The notes under the pieces were generated by a model that saw nothing but the letters and a program-made list of their open reading frames with translations, did not search any database and had not been told where the DNA came from. Positions 9,244-17,709 of a stretch of DNA of 64,000 bases are shown here, in pieces (the stretch's first letter is position 1; every line of letters starts with the position of its first letter). Source of the stretch: Gp6-AA40 sp036407095 (GTDB taxonomy: Bacteria > Acidobacteriota > Vicinamibacteria > Vicinamibacterales > UBA2999); the NCBI GenBank assembly GCA_036407095.1, contig DASWZV010000066.1, positions 124,001 to 188,000 on the forward strand, given 5' to 3'. A program made the translations under genes and the position numbers.

Positions 9244-9941
9244 TCGCGCTGTTCTGGGACATCGACGGCACGCTGCTGACCACAGGCAAAGCCGGCGTGC
9301 CGGCCTGGGAGATGGCGGTTCGCGAGATCGTACAGCGCGATTTCGAGCTGGAATCGTTTCGCGTGGCCGGGTTGACCGACTATCAGATTGCCGTCCGTAC
9401 CTTCGAGATGCTCGACGTCGACGCGGACGAATCGACGATTCGCCGCATGGTGCTCCGATACGAGGAACTGCTCCCCGAGGAGCTGCCAAAGAAGCGCGGC
9501 CACGTGATGCCGAACGTGCGCGAGATCCTCGAGCATCTCGCCCACGACGCGGACGTGCATTCGTATCTCCTGACCGGCAACACGCCGGGAGGCGCGCGCG
9601 CGAAGCTCACGCACTACGACCTGTTCAAGTACTTCGAAGGCGGCGCCTTTGCCGAGGACAACGGCGATCGCGCCAGCATCGCCGCGCGCGCGCTCGCACT
9701 CGCGCGACGCCACGCACCGGTCGGCGATGACAGCGCCTTCGTGATCGGCGACACACCGCACGACATCGAGTGCGCCAATGCGATCGGGGCCCGGACGATC
9801 GCCGTCTCCACCGGCGGCTATTCTCGCGTCGAGCTGATGAAGCATCGGCCGTGGCGGGTGTTCGATGCGCTGCCGCCCGCCGACGAGTTCGCTCGTCTCA
9901 TTCGCGAACCGCGCGGCGCTCCCGCAGAGACGCCCGCATGA
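9240..9941 (+). CDS. HAD family hydrolase
   Basis: 233 residues with all HAD motifs: the nucleophile DID at residues 7-9 (FWDIDGTLLTTG), motif II LTGNT, and the acidic motif IV IGDTPHDIECANAIGA, with a helical cap between the first two. The start overlaps the transketolase stop, and its stop overlaps the next start. Phosphatases of this type commonly remove phosphate from sugar-acid phosphates after the NeuB-type condensation. That role is inferred from context. Confidence 0.85.
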   Translation: MIALFWDIDGTLLTTGKAGVPAWEMAVREIVQRDFELESFRVAGLTDYQIAVRTFEMLDVDADESTIRRMVLRYEELLPEELPKKRGHVMPNVREILEHLAHDADVHSYLLTGNTPGGARAKLTHYDLFKYFEGGAFAEDNGDRASIAARALALARRHAPVGDDSAFVIGDTPHDIECANAIGARTIAVSTGGYSRVELMKHRPWRVFDALPPADEFARLIREPRGAPAETPA

Positions 9942-11674
9942 TGCGGGGCATCCGACGCTTCCCTCACGTCTGGCGCGCCACGCGGCTTGCCCGGCGGTGG
10001 TACCACGCACGACGGGGAGCCTATCCGGACTGGGTCTCGCTCATCGCCGAATCGCCGGAGCGCTGGCAGTCGGCGCGAATCGCCGCACAAGGTGGGCCCA
10101 AGGTGCTGATGGCGAGCGCGATCGGCTCGTACGCGCATGCGGTCACACTCGAGAGCGCTCTGGCAGCCGCGTTGACGTTCAGGGGCATCGAGGTTCACGC
10201 CCTCCTGTGCGATGGCTCGATGACGGCGTGCGCTGAATGCGATGCGTCGCTCTATCCGTCCCTCGCTCGCTTCGTCAGTCATGGGCCGTCACGCGACCTG
10301 TGTCGCGACTGTGCGTGGCCGGCCGAGCGTGTCTACGCGCAGCTCGGCATCAAGGTGCATCGCTACGGCGATTGGCTGATGCCGGACGATCGCACGCGCG
10401 CCCGCCGCCTCGCCACGACGGTTCCGTTCGACGAGATCCGATCGATGATGCTCGACGGGCTCGCGATTGGCGAACACGCGTACGCAGGCGCCTTGAGATT
10501 TTTTGCGACCGGCTCGCTCGAGGACGAAGCCGCTGCCGAGCCGGTGCTGCGACGGTATCTCCAAGCCGCACTCCTGACGGTCTTCGCGACGCGGCGGCTG
10601 CTGCGCAGCGAGAGCTTCTCCTCGACGGTCCTCACGCACGGCATCTATGTACCGTGGGGCATCATCGGCGAGGTCGCAAGACAAGAACAGGTGAAGGTCT
10701 CGACCTGGAACGTGGCCTATCGGAAACGGCGCTTCATCTTCAGCCACGACGATACGTACCACCACACGCTGATGACCGAGCCGCGTTCGCATTGGGAGAA
10801 CCTGGCGTTGACGCCGGCGCAGGACGTCGAGCTGACGAAATACCTCACCAGCAGACGCGAGGGCCTGTTCGATTGGATCGTCTTCCATCGACCGACCACC
10901 CAGGATGCCGACGGAATCGCGAAGCAGCTTGGCATCGATCGATCGAAGCCGGTCATCGGCATGCTGACCAACGTGTCGTGGGATGCACAGCTGCACTACC
11001 CCGCGAATGCGTTTCCCAACATGCTCGAGTGGATGGTGCAGACGTGCGAGTACTTCGCCACCCGGCCGGATCTGCAGCTCCTCATCCGCGTGCATCCGGC
11101 TGAGATCAGCGGCTTTCCACCCTCGCGCCAGCCGATCCTGCGCGAGCTCCGGCGTCGCGTGCCATCGTTGTCGGCCAACATCATCATCGTCCCACCCGAA
11201 AGCGGCATCAGTACGTATGCCCTGACGTCGCTCTGCAGCAGCGCGATTATCTACGGCACCAAGATGGGGGTGGAGCTCACGAGCGTGGGCGTCCCGGTGA
11301 TCGTCGCGGGCGAAGCCTGGATTCGGAACAAGGGGCTCACCGAGGATGCGAGCTCACCCGAGGAGTACTTCGGCATCCTCGATCGGCTGCCGTTTCCGGC
11401 TGGGCTGGGTGCTAGCCGCCTGACGCGCGCCAGGCGGTATGCCTATCACTTCTTCTTCAATCGAATGATTCCACTGCCGTTTATCGAGCCGAAGGCGGGC
11501 TACCCCATCTACAGGCTGAAGCTCGATTCTCTCGAGCATCTGATGCCCGGGGGCTCCCAGGGACTGGATACAATCTGCGACGGAATTCTGGGGAAGGGTG
11601 CGTTTGTGCTCGGTAGTTCAGGGTTTGGGAGTGCAGGGGCTCCAGCGCCGGAACTCCTGAACCTCGAGCTCTGA
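9938..11674 (+). CDS. Unknown surface-polysaccharide protein with a cysteine cluster
   Basis: 578 residues from ATG 9938 (ATGA overlap). The N-terminal third contains CDGSM, then CAECD, then LCRDC, a cysteine arrangement that could bind metal or an iron-sulfur centre. The middle has GIYVPWGIIGEVAR and TWNVAYRKRRFIFSHDD. The later part (LLIRVHPAE, then GTKMGVELTSVGVPVIV) resembles the donor-binding half of capsule or GT-B glycosyltransferases, so it may be a large glycosyltransferase. The last about 20 residues (SSGFGSAGAPAPELLNLEL) are read from a low-complexity repeat and look like an acquired tail. No firm family assignment. Confidence 0.5.
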   Translation: MMRGIRRFPHVWRATRLARRWYHARRGAYPDWVSLIAESPERWQSARIAAQGGPKVLMASAIGSYAHAVTLESALAAALTFRGIEVHALLCDGSMTACAECDASLYPSLARFVSHGPSRDLCRDCAWPAERVYAQLGIKVHRYGDWLMPDDRTRARRLATTVPFDEIRSMMLDGLAIGEHAYAGALRFFATGSLEDEAAAEPVLRRYLQAALLTVFATRRLLRSESFSSTVLTHGIYVPWGIIGEVARQEQVKVSTWNVAYRKRRFIFSHDDTYHHTLMTEPRSHWENLALTPAQDVELTKYLTSRREGLFDWIVFHRPTTQDADGIAKQLGIDRSKPVIGMLTNVSWDAQLHYPANAFPNMLEWMVQTCEYFATRPDLQLLIRVHPAEISGFPPSRQPILRELRRRVPSLSANIIIVPPESGISTYALTSLCSSAIIYGTKMGVELTSVGVPVIVAGEAWIRNKGLTEDASSPEEYFGILDRLPFPAGLGASRLTRARRYAYHFFFNRMIPLPFIEPKAGYPIYRLKLDSLEHLMPGGSQGLDTICDGILGKGAFVLGSSGFGSAGAPAPELLNLEL

Positions 11675-11706
11675 AACGACAACGACAGTGACACTTCTTC
11701 GACTCT

Positions 11707-13509
11707 GTGATTGAAGCCGCAGCCTTTGTCGTCGCTACCGCCGCTGCCATCTGGCTTGGCCACATCGTGCGCCGGTGTGCGCCGGCGATCGGAGCCGTGG
11801 TGCCGCCACGACCGGACCGCTGGCATACGACACCGACGCCGACGATGGGCGGCATCGCGATCGCGTTGGGAACGGTTGCGGGTTTTGGCGTGATCGCATT
11901 CGTCCCCGAACGCGCGGCGGTGACGACGGCGTGGCCGGCGGTGCTGCTCGCGGCGCTGACGATGTCGGTGGTCGGGATGTTCGACGATCGATTGCAGCTC
12001 TCGCCGGTGGCGAAGCTCGTCTCGTCGCTGGCGATCGGCGCGTTCCTCGTCTTTGCGCTCACCGGTTCGGAGCCGGCCGGTGCGTTTCCGACCAGTTACA
12101 CCCTCATCGGCACGCTGTGGTTCGCGGGTGTGTGCCACGCGTTCAATCTGCTGGATAACATGGACGGGCTCGCTGCGGGGGTCGCGTTGATTGCGTCGCT
12201 CTTTCTCGCGGCGCTCTTGAGCCACACGCTCGGGCCGGCGCTCGTCCTCATGCTCATCGCCCTCGCCGGTGCGCTGGGGGGATTCCTCTATTGGAACCGG
12301 CCGCAGGCGCGGCTCTTCATGGGCGACTGCGGAAGCCTCTTCATCGGATCGGTGCTCGGCGGCGCATCGCTCGTGCCGGTGTTCAACGCACGCGTGGCAT
12401 TCGTCAGTCCAACGGTGCTCGTGATGCTGATCCTCGTGGTCCCCTTGTTCGACACCGGCTTCGTGCTCGTGCTGCGCCGGCTTGCGGGCCGTCCTGCCAC
12501 GAAGGGCGGCACCGACCATGTGTCTCACCGGATCGTGTCGCTCGGGTTCTCCGAACGAAGCGCCGTGCGCATTCTGTATGCGCTCGGTGCCGTCGGCGGT
12601 TTGACCGCCTGGGCGCTCTCGGCGTGGGGCCGCGGGCAGAGCACGGTGGAGCCGATGCCGGTCCTGGCACTCTTTGCCGTCGCCGTGATCCTCATGGGCA
12701 TCTATCTCGCGCGGGTGCCGGCGTATAACAAGGAGGACTTCGTCGCGCTGCAGAAGTCCTCGTTTGCACCGCTGCTCAAGGACCTCGCGTTCAAGTGGCA
12801 CGCCGGCGAGGTCATGCTGGACCTCGTCCTCATCACGGTCTGCTACTACGCCGCGTACCGGCTGCGATTCGACGACGGACGCGAGCTCGACGCCTTCCTG
12901 CGCTACTTCACGATCTCGCTGCCGGTCGCGCTGGGCTGCAAGCTTGCCGCCCTCTACGGCTCGGGCCTCTATCAGCGATCCTGGGAAACATTCGGCCTTC
13001 GCGATCTCGCGGCTGTGGCCCGGGGCGTCGGCATCGGGTCGCTGCTGACGGTCGCCGCCTCGTATTACCTGTATCGAGGCGAGGGGTTCTCACGCGTCGT
13101 GTTCGTGCTCGATGGCCTGCTCCTCACAGTGGCGATCGTCGCGACGCGCGCGTCCTTCCGGACGATGAACCTCGTGGCAGCCACGCGCAACAAGCGGAGC
13201 CGTCGCGTGCTGATCTACGGTGCCGGCAAGTACGGACAGCTGCTGGTGCGCGAGATGCGCGCGAACGCGGCCTGGCGCATGAACCCGATCGGTTTCATCG
13301 ACGACAACCCGCTCAAGGCGCGCCGGTGGATCGTCGGCGTTCCCGTCCACGGCACGATCGATCATCTCGAAGCGACCATGCGCCGCTTCGACGTCGAGGA
13401 GGTCGTCCTCAGCAGCCCTTCGATCAACGGCAGCGTGGAGCACCGCATTCGCGAGGTGTGTGAGATGCTCAAGCGACCGGTGAGGCGGCTGCATATGGAG
13501 ATTCTGTAA
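11707..13509 (+). CDS. WecA/MraY-like sugar-1-phosphate transferase fused to N-terminal half of a FlaA1/PglF-type protein
   Basis: 600 residues in two parts. Residues 1 to about 335 are polytopic, with NLLDNMDGLAAG and FMGDCGSLFIG, motifs of polyprenyl-phosphate N-acetylhexosamine-1-phosphate transferases that start glycan assembly. From about residue 355, further membrane segments lead to a Rossmann-like region (VLIYGAGKYGQLLVREMR, then GFIDDNPLKARR). This matches the N-terminal membrane and CoA-binding-like part of FlaA1/PglF/WbpM proteins. The protein stops at RRLHMEIL, where those proteins would continue into the catalytic SDR domain, so epimerase/dehydratase activity is not expected. The GTG start is weakly supported. 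Confidence 0.8.
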   Translation: MIEAAAFVVATAAAIWLGHIVRRCAPAIGAVVPPRPDRWHTTPTPTMGGIAIALGTVAGFGVIAFVPERAAVTTAWPAVLLAALTMSVVGMFDDRLQLSPVAKLVSSLAIGAFLVFALTGSEPAGAFPTSYTLIGTLWFAGVCHAFNLLDNMDGLAAGVALIASLFLAALLSHTLGPALVLMLIALAGALGGFLYWNRPQARLFMGDCGSLFIGSVLGGASLVPVFNARVAFVSPTVLVMLILVVPLFDTGFVLVLRRLAGRPATKGGTDHVSHRIVSLGFSERSAVRILYALGAVGGLTAWALSAWGRGQSTVEPMPVLALFAVAVILMGIYLARVPAYNKEDFVALQKSSFAPLLKDLAFKWHAGEVMLDLVLITVCYYAAYRLRFDDGRELDAFLRYFTISLPVALGCKLAALYGSGLYQRSWETFGLRDLAAVARGVGIGSLLTVAASYYLYRGEGFSRVVFVLDGLLLTVAIVATRASFRTMNLVAATRNKRSRRVLIYGAGKYGQLLVREMRANAAWRMNPIGFIDDNPLKARRWIVGVPVHGTIDHLEATMRRFDVEEVVLSSPSINGSVEHRIREVCEMLKRPVRRLHMEIL

Positions 13510-13510
13510 T

Positions 13511-13604
13511 TCAGAATGCAAAATGCGAAATGCAAAATGCAAAATGAAAACGCAGGCGTCGCATCGTAGGTTTGCATTTGCATTTTGTATTGTGAATTTT
13601 GCAT
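13511..13604. repeat. AT-rich interrupted inverted repeat (TGCAAAATGC type)
   Basis: Iterated GCAAAATGC-like units (13517-13550) face GCATTTGCATTTTG-like units (13573-13602) across a GC-rich loop containing CGCAGGCGTCGC. The composition contrasts sharply with its surroundings. A related run occurs at 33755-33797. Confidence 0.8.
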
Positions 13605-13607
13605 GAC

Positions 13608-14717
13608 GTGAGACGTCTCAAAATCGGTATCGATGGCCGCGCATGGACGTCGCCCGCCGCCGGCGTTCGTCGTTACATGGCCGGTCTCGTGCCGGCGATG
13701 CTGGCGCTCGACGAGCCGATCGAACTGATCGCGCTCGGCGGGTTGAAGGAGGCGCTTCCGCGTGGTGTCGCGTGGGTCGCCGAACCGTCGCATCCGCCCA
13801 CGAATGTCGGATGGAGCGTCGTCGGCCTCCCCTGGGCGGCGGCACGGGCTGGCGTCGACCTGATTCACGCCCCGGCCTACACCGCTCCGCTCACGGCGCG
13901 CGTCCCGACGGTTCTCACGATTCACGACGTCAGCTACGAGCGGCATCCTGAATGGTATCCCTATCGACGCGACTGGCTCAGGCGCGCGTTCTATCGTCGG
14001 AGCGCGCGAACGGCGGCGCACGTGGTGACCGACTCGAGGTTCTCGGCGGTCGAGATCACTGCGGCGTACGGCATTCCGTCTGACCGCATCACGGTGGCGC
14101 CGCTGGGGGTGTCGCACGAGTTCGGGCCGAAAGAGTCCGGAGCGCTGCACGAATTGCCGCCGGAAGTGCACCTGCCATTTCTGCTGCATGTCGGCGACCT
14201 GCACGAGCGCCGCAACCTGAGCATCGTCGTCCGCTCGCTGATACAGGCGCGACGGCAGGAACCGTCCCTCTCACCGCTTTCGCTGGTGTTGGCCGGCGTC
14301 GATCGCGGCGCCGCCACCGAGCTGCGCAGCCTGGCGGCTGCTGCGTCGATGCCCGGCCTCGTGGTCTGCCTCGGAGCGGTGCGCGAGGATTGTCTGATCG
14401 GTTTGTATCGAGAAGCCGCGGCCCTGGTGTACCCATCACGCTACGAAGGCTTTGGCCTCCCTGTGCTCGAGGCGATGGCCTGCGGCACACCGGTGATTGC
14501 GTCGCGCGCCGCCTCGATCCCCGAGGTGCTTGGTGACGCTGGCATCCTGCTCGATCCTGACGATGCGAGCGGGTGGACGCGAGCGATGACGAGCGTCCTG
14601 AGTAATGGTGATCTCCGTGTGCGCCTGCGTGCCGAGGGCCTCGGACGTGCAACCAATTTCACCTGGTCGCGCACGGCGCGACTGACGCTTGATGCATATC
14701 GCCGAGTCGCTGCATGA
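13608..14717 (+). CDS. Glycosyltransferase family 1 (GT4-like)
   Basis: 369 residues from GTG 13608; a TTG at 13599 is possible. Features are GIDGRAWTSPAAGVRRY at the acceptor side, LTIHDVSYERHPEW, HVGDLHERRNL at the domain boundary, and the donor-site signature PSRYEGFGLPVLEAMACGTPVI near residues 280-300, including the E-x7-E pair typical of GT4 enzymes. It probably transfers a nucleotide-activated hexose such as mannose to the growing glycan. It directly precedes two GT2 genes with ATGA overlaps. Confidence 0.88.
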   Translation: MRRLKIGIDGRAWTSPAAGVRRYMAGLVPAMLALDEPIELIALGGLKEALPRGVAWVAEPSHPPTNVGWSVVGLPWAAARAGVDLIHAPAYTAPLTARVPTVLTIHDVSYERHPEWYPYRRDWLRRAFYRRSARTAAHVVTDSRFSAVEITAAYGIPSDRITVAPLGVSHEFGPKESGALHELPPEVHLPFLLHVGDLHERRNLSIVVRSLIQARRQEPSLSPLSLVLAGVDRGAATELRSLAAAASMPGLVVCLGAVREDCLIGLYREAAALVYPSRYEGFGLPVLEAMACGTPVIASRAASIPEVLGDAGILLDPDDASGWTRAMTSVLSNGDLRVRLRAEGLGRATNFTWSRTARLTLDAYRRVAA

Positions 14718-15700
14718 CACCAGACGTGACCATCGTCATCGTCAATTGGAACGGGCGGCGGTTCCTCGACGCATGTCTCTCCGCGGTGGCCGCGCAGCAG
14801 GGCGTGAACGCAGAGACGATCCTCGTCGACAACGGATCCGACGATGGGAGCGTCGCGTACGTGAGTGAGTGCTATCCGTGGGTACGGGTGGTGGCGCTTT
14901 CGAACAATCGCGGGTTCGCCGGCGGCAACAATGCCGGCGTTCGTGAGGCACGGGGCCGATTCATTGCGCTGCTGAACAACGACACCGTTCCACGACCGGA
15001 CTGGCTGAAGACGCTGCTCCGGGCGGTTGCCGGCGACGACGGCGTGCTCGCGACCTCGCGCATCGTCTACCTTCACGATCCGAACGTGATCGACAGCGCC
15101 GGTGACGGCATGCTGCGATGGGGCGGGGCGTTCAAACGGTTTCACGGTGCCGCCGTCGACGAGGCGTCGGCGTCAGGCGAGGTCTTTGGCGTGTGCGGCG
15201 CGGCGTGCCTGCTGTCGCGCCGCGTGTTCGACGAGCTGGGTGGATTCGACGAGGCGTTCTTCGTGTCTCACGAGGATGTCGACCTGTCGTACCGCGCGCG
15301 CCTGCTCGGTTATCGGTGTCTCTACGTCGCCGACGCGATCGTCGGCCATCACGGCAGCGCATCCCTTGGCCGCATGAGCGGCTTTGCAGTCTTTCACGGG
15401 CAGCGCAATCTCGAGTGGGTGTACTTCAAGAACACGCCGGCGTCGCTGCTCGTCCGAACGCTGCCCGGCCACCTCGTGTACTCGGCGGCCGCGGCTGTGC
15501 ATTTCACACGCGCAGGTCTGCTCGGATCGTTCCTGCGCGCCAAGTTCGCCGCGATTGTCGGCATGCCGCGCGTGATTCGACAGCGCGCGGAAGTGCAGCG
15601 GACGCGCCGCGTCGCCGCGTCGGCGATCTGGTCGCATCTCGAGCCGAGGTGGCTGGCGACGAAACTCAAGGAAAAGCGCTTCGATCTCGCCCTTCAATGA
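14714..15700 (+). CDS. Glycosyltransferase family 2 (rhamnosyltransferase-like)
   Basis: 328 residues. The GT-A start is TIVIVNWNGRRFLDACLSA. The DxD-region equivalent is LLNNDTVPRPDW, and later GFDEAFFVSHEDVDLSYRARL carries the acidic ED motif. A hydrophobic C-terminal part (LLVRTLPGHLVYSAAAAV) may associate with the membrane. The pattern fits the rhamnosyltransferase/WsaF-like GT2 group, but the donor cannot be fixed. Starts and stops overlap both neighbours (ATGA). Confidence 0.87.
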   Translation: MTPDVTIVIVNWNGRRFLDACLSAVAAQQGVNAETILVDNGSDDGSVAYVSECYPWVRVVALSNNRGFAGGNNAGVREARGRFIALLNNDTVPRPDWLKTLLRAVAGDDGVLATSRIVYLHDPNVIDSAGDGMLRWGGAFKRFHGAAVDEASASGEVFGVCGAACLLSRRVFDELGGFDEAFFVSHEDVDLSYRARLLGYRCLYVADAIVGHHGSASLGRMSGFAVFHGQRNLEWVYFKNTPASLLVRTLPGHLVYSAAAAVHFTRAGLLGSFLRAKFAAIVGMPRVIRQRAEVQRTRRVAASAIWSHLEPRWLATKLKEKRFDLALQ

Positions 15701-16578
15701 CACCTGAGATCGCTGCCGTCCTGGTGAACTACAACGCCGGCGCTGATTTGGTGCTGGCGCTTCAATCGCTGGCCAATGATTTCGCCGGACGCGCCTGGGA
15801 GGCGGTCGTCGTCGACAACGCGTCGAGTGACGGGAGCGAGGGCCTCGTGGACGCATTCGCGCCGCAGGTGCGGCTGCTGCGCAACGCCACCAACGTCGGC
15901 TTCGGGCGCGGCGTCAATCAGGGGGTCGCGTCGTGCCGCGCTCCGCTCGTCCTGCTCATGAATCCCGACTGCCGCGTCGTGTCGGGAGCGACGCGGTGCC
16001 TGCAGTCGCAGCTCGACGCGCATGGGTCGTGCGCGATCGTTGGTCCACGAGTTCTCGATCCCAATGGATCGGTGCAGGGAAGCGCGCGCGGCGATCCCGA
16101 CATGCTGACCGGCCTCTTCGGTCGCACCGGGCGGCTGCGCGAATGGTTTCCGCTGCTGCCCGCAGCGCGCCGGAACGTCATCACCGACCCCGCCCTCGGC
16201 AAGGGCGACGAGAGCGTCATCGTCGATTGGGTGTCGGGTGCATGCATGCTCGTACGCCGCGCGGCGTTCGAGTCGGTCGGCGGATTCGACGAGCGCTACT
16301 TCATGTACTGGGAGGACGCAGACCTGTGCCGTCGACTTCGCGCCCGCGGATATCACGTGCGCTATGTGCCAGGCGCGACGGTAGTACACAGCGTCGGACG
16401 TTCGAGCCGCACGGCGCGTGCCGCGTCAATCCGCGCGTTTCACGAGAGCGCGTATCGGTACTACTCCACCCACGTGGCCAAAGGAGTGTTCAAGCGCGGC
16501 GTCGCGCGCCTGATGCTCGATGCGCGATGCTGGTGGAAATTGAGAAACTCAAAGCTCGAAACGCAACATTCAAAATAA
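15697..16578 (+). CDS. Glycosyltransferase family 2
   Basis: 293 residues from ATG 15697, which overlaps the previous stop. Features are AVLVNYNAGADLVLAL, VVDNASSDGS, LLMNPDCRV, and FDERYFMYWEDADLCRRL with the catalytic acidic pair. It is a paralog-like partner of the preceding GT2, suggesting successive sugar additions. The last about 15 residues (WKLRNSKLETQHSK) come from an AAACTCAAAGCTCGAAAC-type low-complexity run and are probably not part of the ancestral protein. Confidence 0.87.
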   Translation: MTPEIAAVLVNYNAGADLVLALQSLANDFAGRAWEAVVVDNASSDGSEGLVDAFAPQVRLLRNATNVGFGRGVNQGVASCRAPLVLLMNPDCRVVSGATRCLQSQLDAHGSCAIVGPRVLDPNGSVQGSARGDPDMLTGLFGRTGRLREWFPLLPAARRNVITDPALGKGDESVIVDWVSGACMLVRRAAFESVGGFDERYFMYWEDADLCRRLRARGYHVRYVPGATVVHSVGRSSRTARAASIRAFHESAYRYYSTHVAKGVFKRGVARLMLDARCWWKLRNSKLETQHSK

Positions 16579-16590
16579 TCGGGCTCAGAT

Positions 16591-17682
16591 CTACAGCATT
16601 TCCTCCACCAGCCCCGCCACCTGCTCTCCAATCGAGAGACAGGACGTCAACCCCGGCGACTCGATCCCGGCGGCCAGCACCAGATGCGGGCACTCGCGGT
16701 CCCGCTTGATCAAGAAGTCAGAGTAGGACACGTCGGAAGGGTGAAGCTTGGCGCGGATGCCGCTGCCACCGAGTCGCAGATCGGCGAGCGTCAGCACGGG
16801 CAGCAGCTCACGGGCCGGCTCGAGGAAGCTTTCTATCGGAATACGATTGAGTTCGTAGTCGTCTTTGCGATCCTGGAAGGTGGTCGTCGGGCCGAGCGTG
16901 ACCGAGCCTCCCGTCGTTTTCGAGAAGTGGACTCCGAGTCCGTGTGTATGCGGCAGCGGATAGACGAGCGCGTTCACGAGCGAGCGTTTCGACGGTACGA
17001 GCTCTGCGTATTCGCCTCGGCAGGGATAGATCGTGAAGGTCTCGCCGCCACACATGGCCGAGACCTCGTCGGCGTAGAGGCCCGCCGCGTTGACCACCGT
17101 TCTCGCGAAGATCGTTTCAGCTGGAGTCCGAAGCTCGATGCCGTCGTTGCGCACGGCGGCGCCGCAGAGTGGCGACCCCGGCAACACCACAGCTTCGAGG
17201 TCGCCGCACAACCGCGTCATCGTTCGGATGAGCGCCTCGGCTTCCAGGACGCCGGTGTTGGGTGAAAACAGCGCGGCTGTCGCCCGAACGTGCGGCTCGC
17301 GCGCGCGGATGAACGACTGGTCGACCATCCGGAGTCCTTCGACCCCGTTGGCCTCGCCGCGCGTGCGAAGCGCCTCGAGCGCGGTGATGTCGTGATCGTG
17401 CTGCGCGACGATCAGCTTGCCGCACCGGCTGTGCGGCACGTCGTGCGCGGCGCAGAATTCGTAGAGCAGTTTGGCTCCTTCGACGCAGTGGCGCGCTTTG
17501 AGCGAGCCGGCAGGATAGTAGATCCCCGCATGAATCACCTGACTGTTGTGGGTGCTCGTCCCCATGCCTGCACGAGGTTCACGTTCGAGCACGCAGACGC
17601 TCCGTCCGCGGCGTGCGACCGAGAGCGCAGCTGCGAGACCGACCACCCCGGCTCCAATGACGACCGTATCGATATCTTCCAT
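16591..17682 (-). CDS. FAD-dependent oxidoreductase (LhgO/DadA-like)
   Basis: 363 residues. The N-terminus has the FAD-binding VVIGAGVVGLAAALSVARRG (residues 7-26), then LEREPRAGMGTSTHNSQVIH, typical of the L-2-hydroxyglutarate oxidase/glycerol-3-phosphate dehydrogenase-like group. The C-terminus has GIESPGLTSCLSIGEQVA. The likely reaction is oxidation of a 2-hydroxy acid or similar substrate. It converges on the GT2 gene with a 12-nt gap and is divergent from the aminotransferase gene 27 nt away. It may be unrelated to glycan synthesis. Confidence 0.8.
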   Translation of the reverse strand: MEDIDTVVIGAGVVGLAAALSVARRGRSVCVLEREPRAGMGTSTHNSQVIHAGIYYPAGSLKARHCVEGAKLLYEFCAAHDVPHSRCGKLIVAQHDHDITALEALRTRGEANGVEGLRMVDQSFIRAREPHVRATAALFSPNTGVLEAEALIRTMTRLCGDLEAVVLPGSPLCGAAVRNDGIELRTPAETIFARTVVNAAGLYADEVSAMCGGETFTIYPCRGEYAELVPSKRSLVNALVYPLPHTHGLGVHFSKTTGGSVTLGPTTTFQDRKDDYELNRIPIESFLEPARELLPVLTLADLRLGGSGIRAKLHPSDVSYSDFLIKRDRECPHLVLAAGIESPGLTSCLSIGEQVAGLVEEML

Positions 17683-17709
17683 GTGTGTTCAGCGGGACGG
17701 TGAAGTAGG

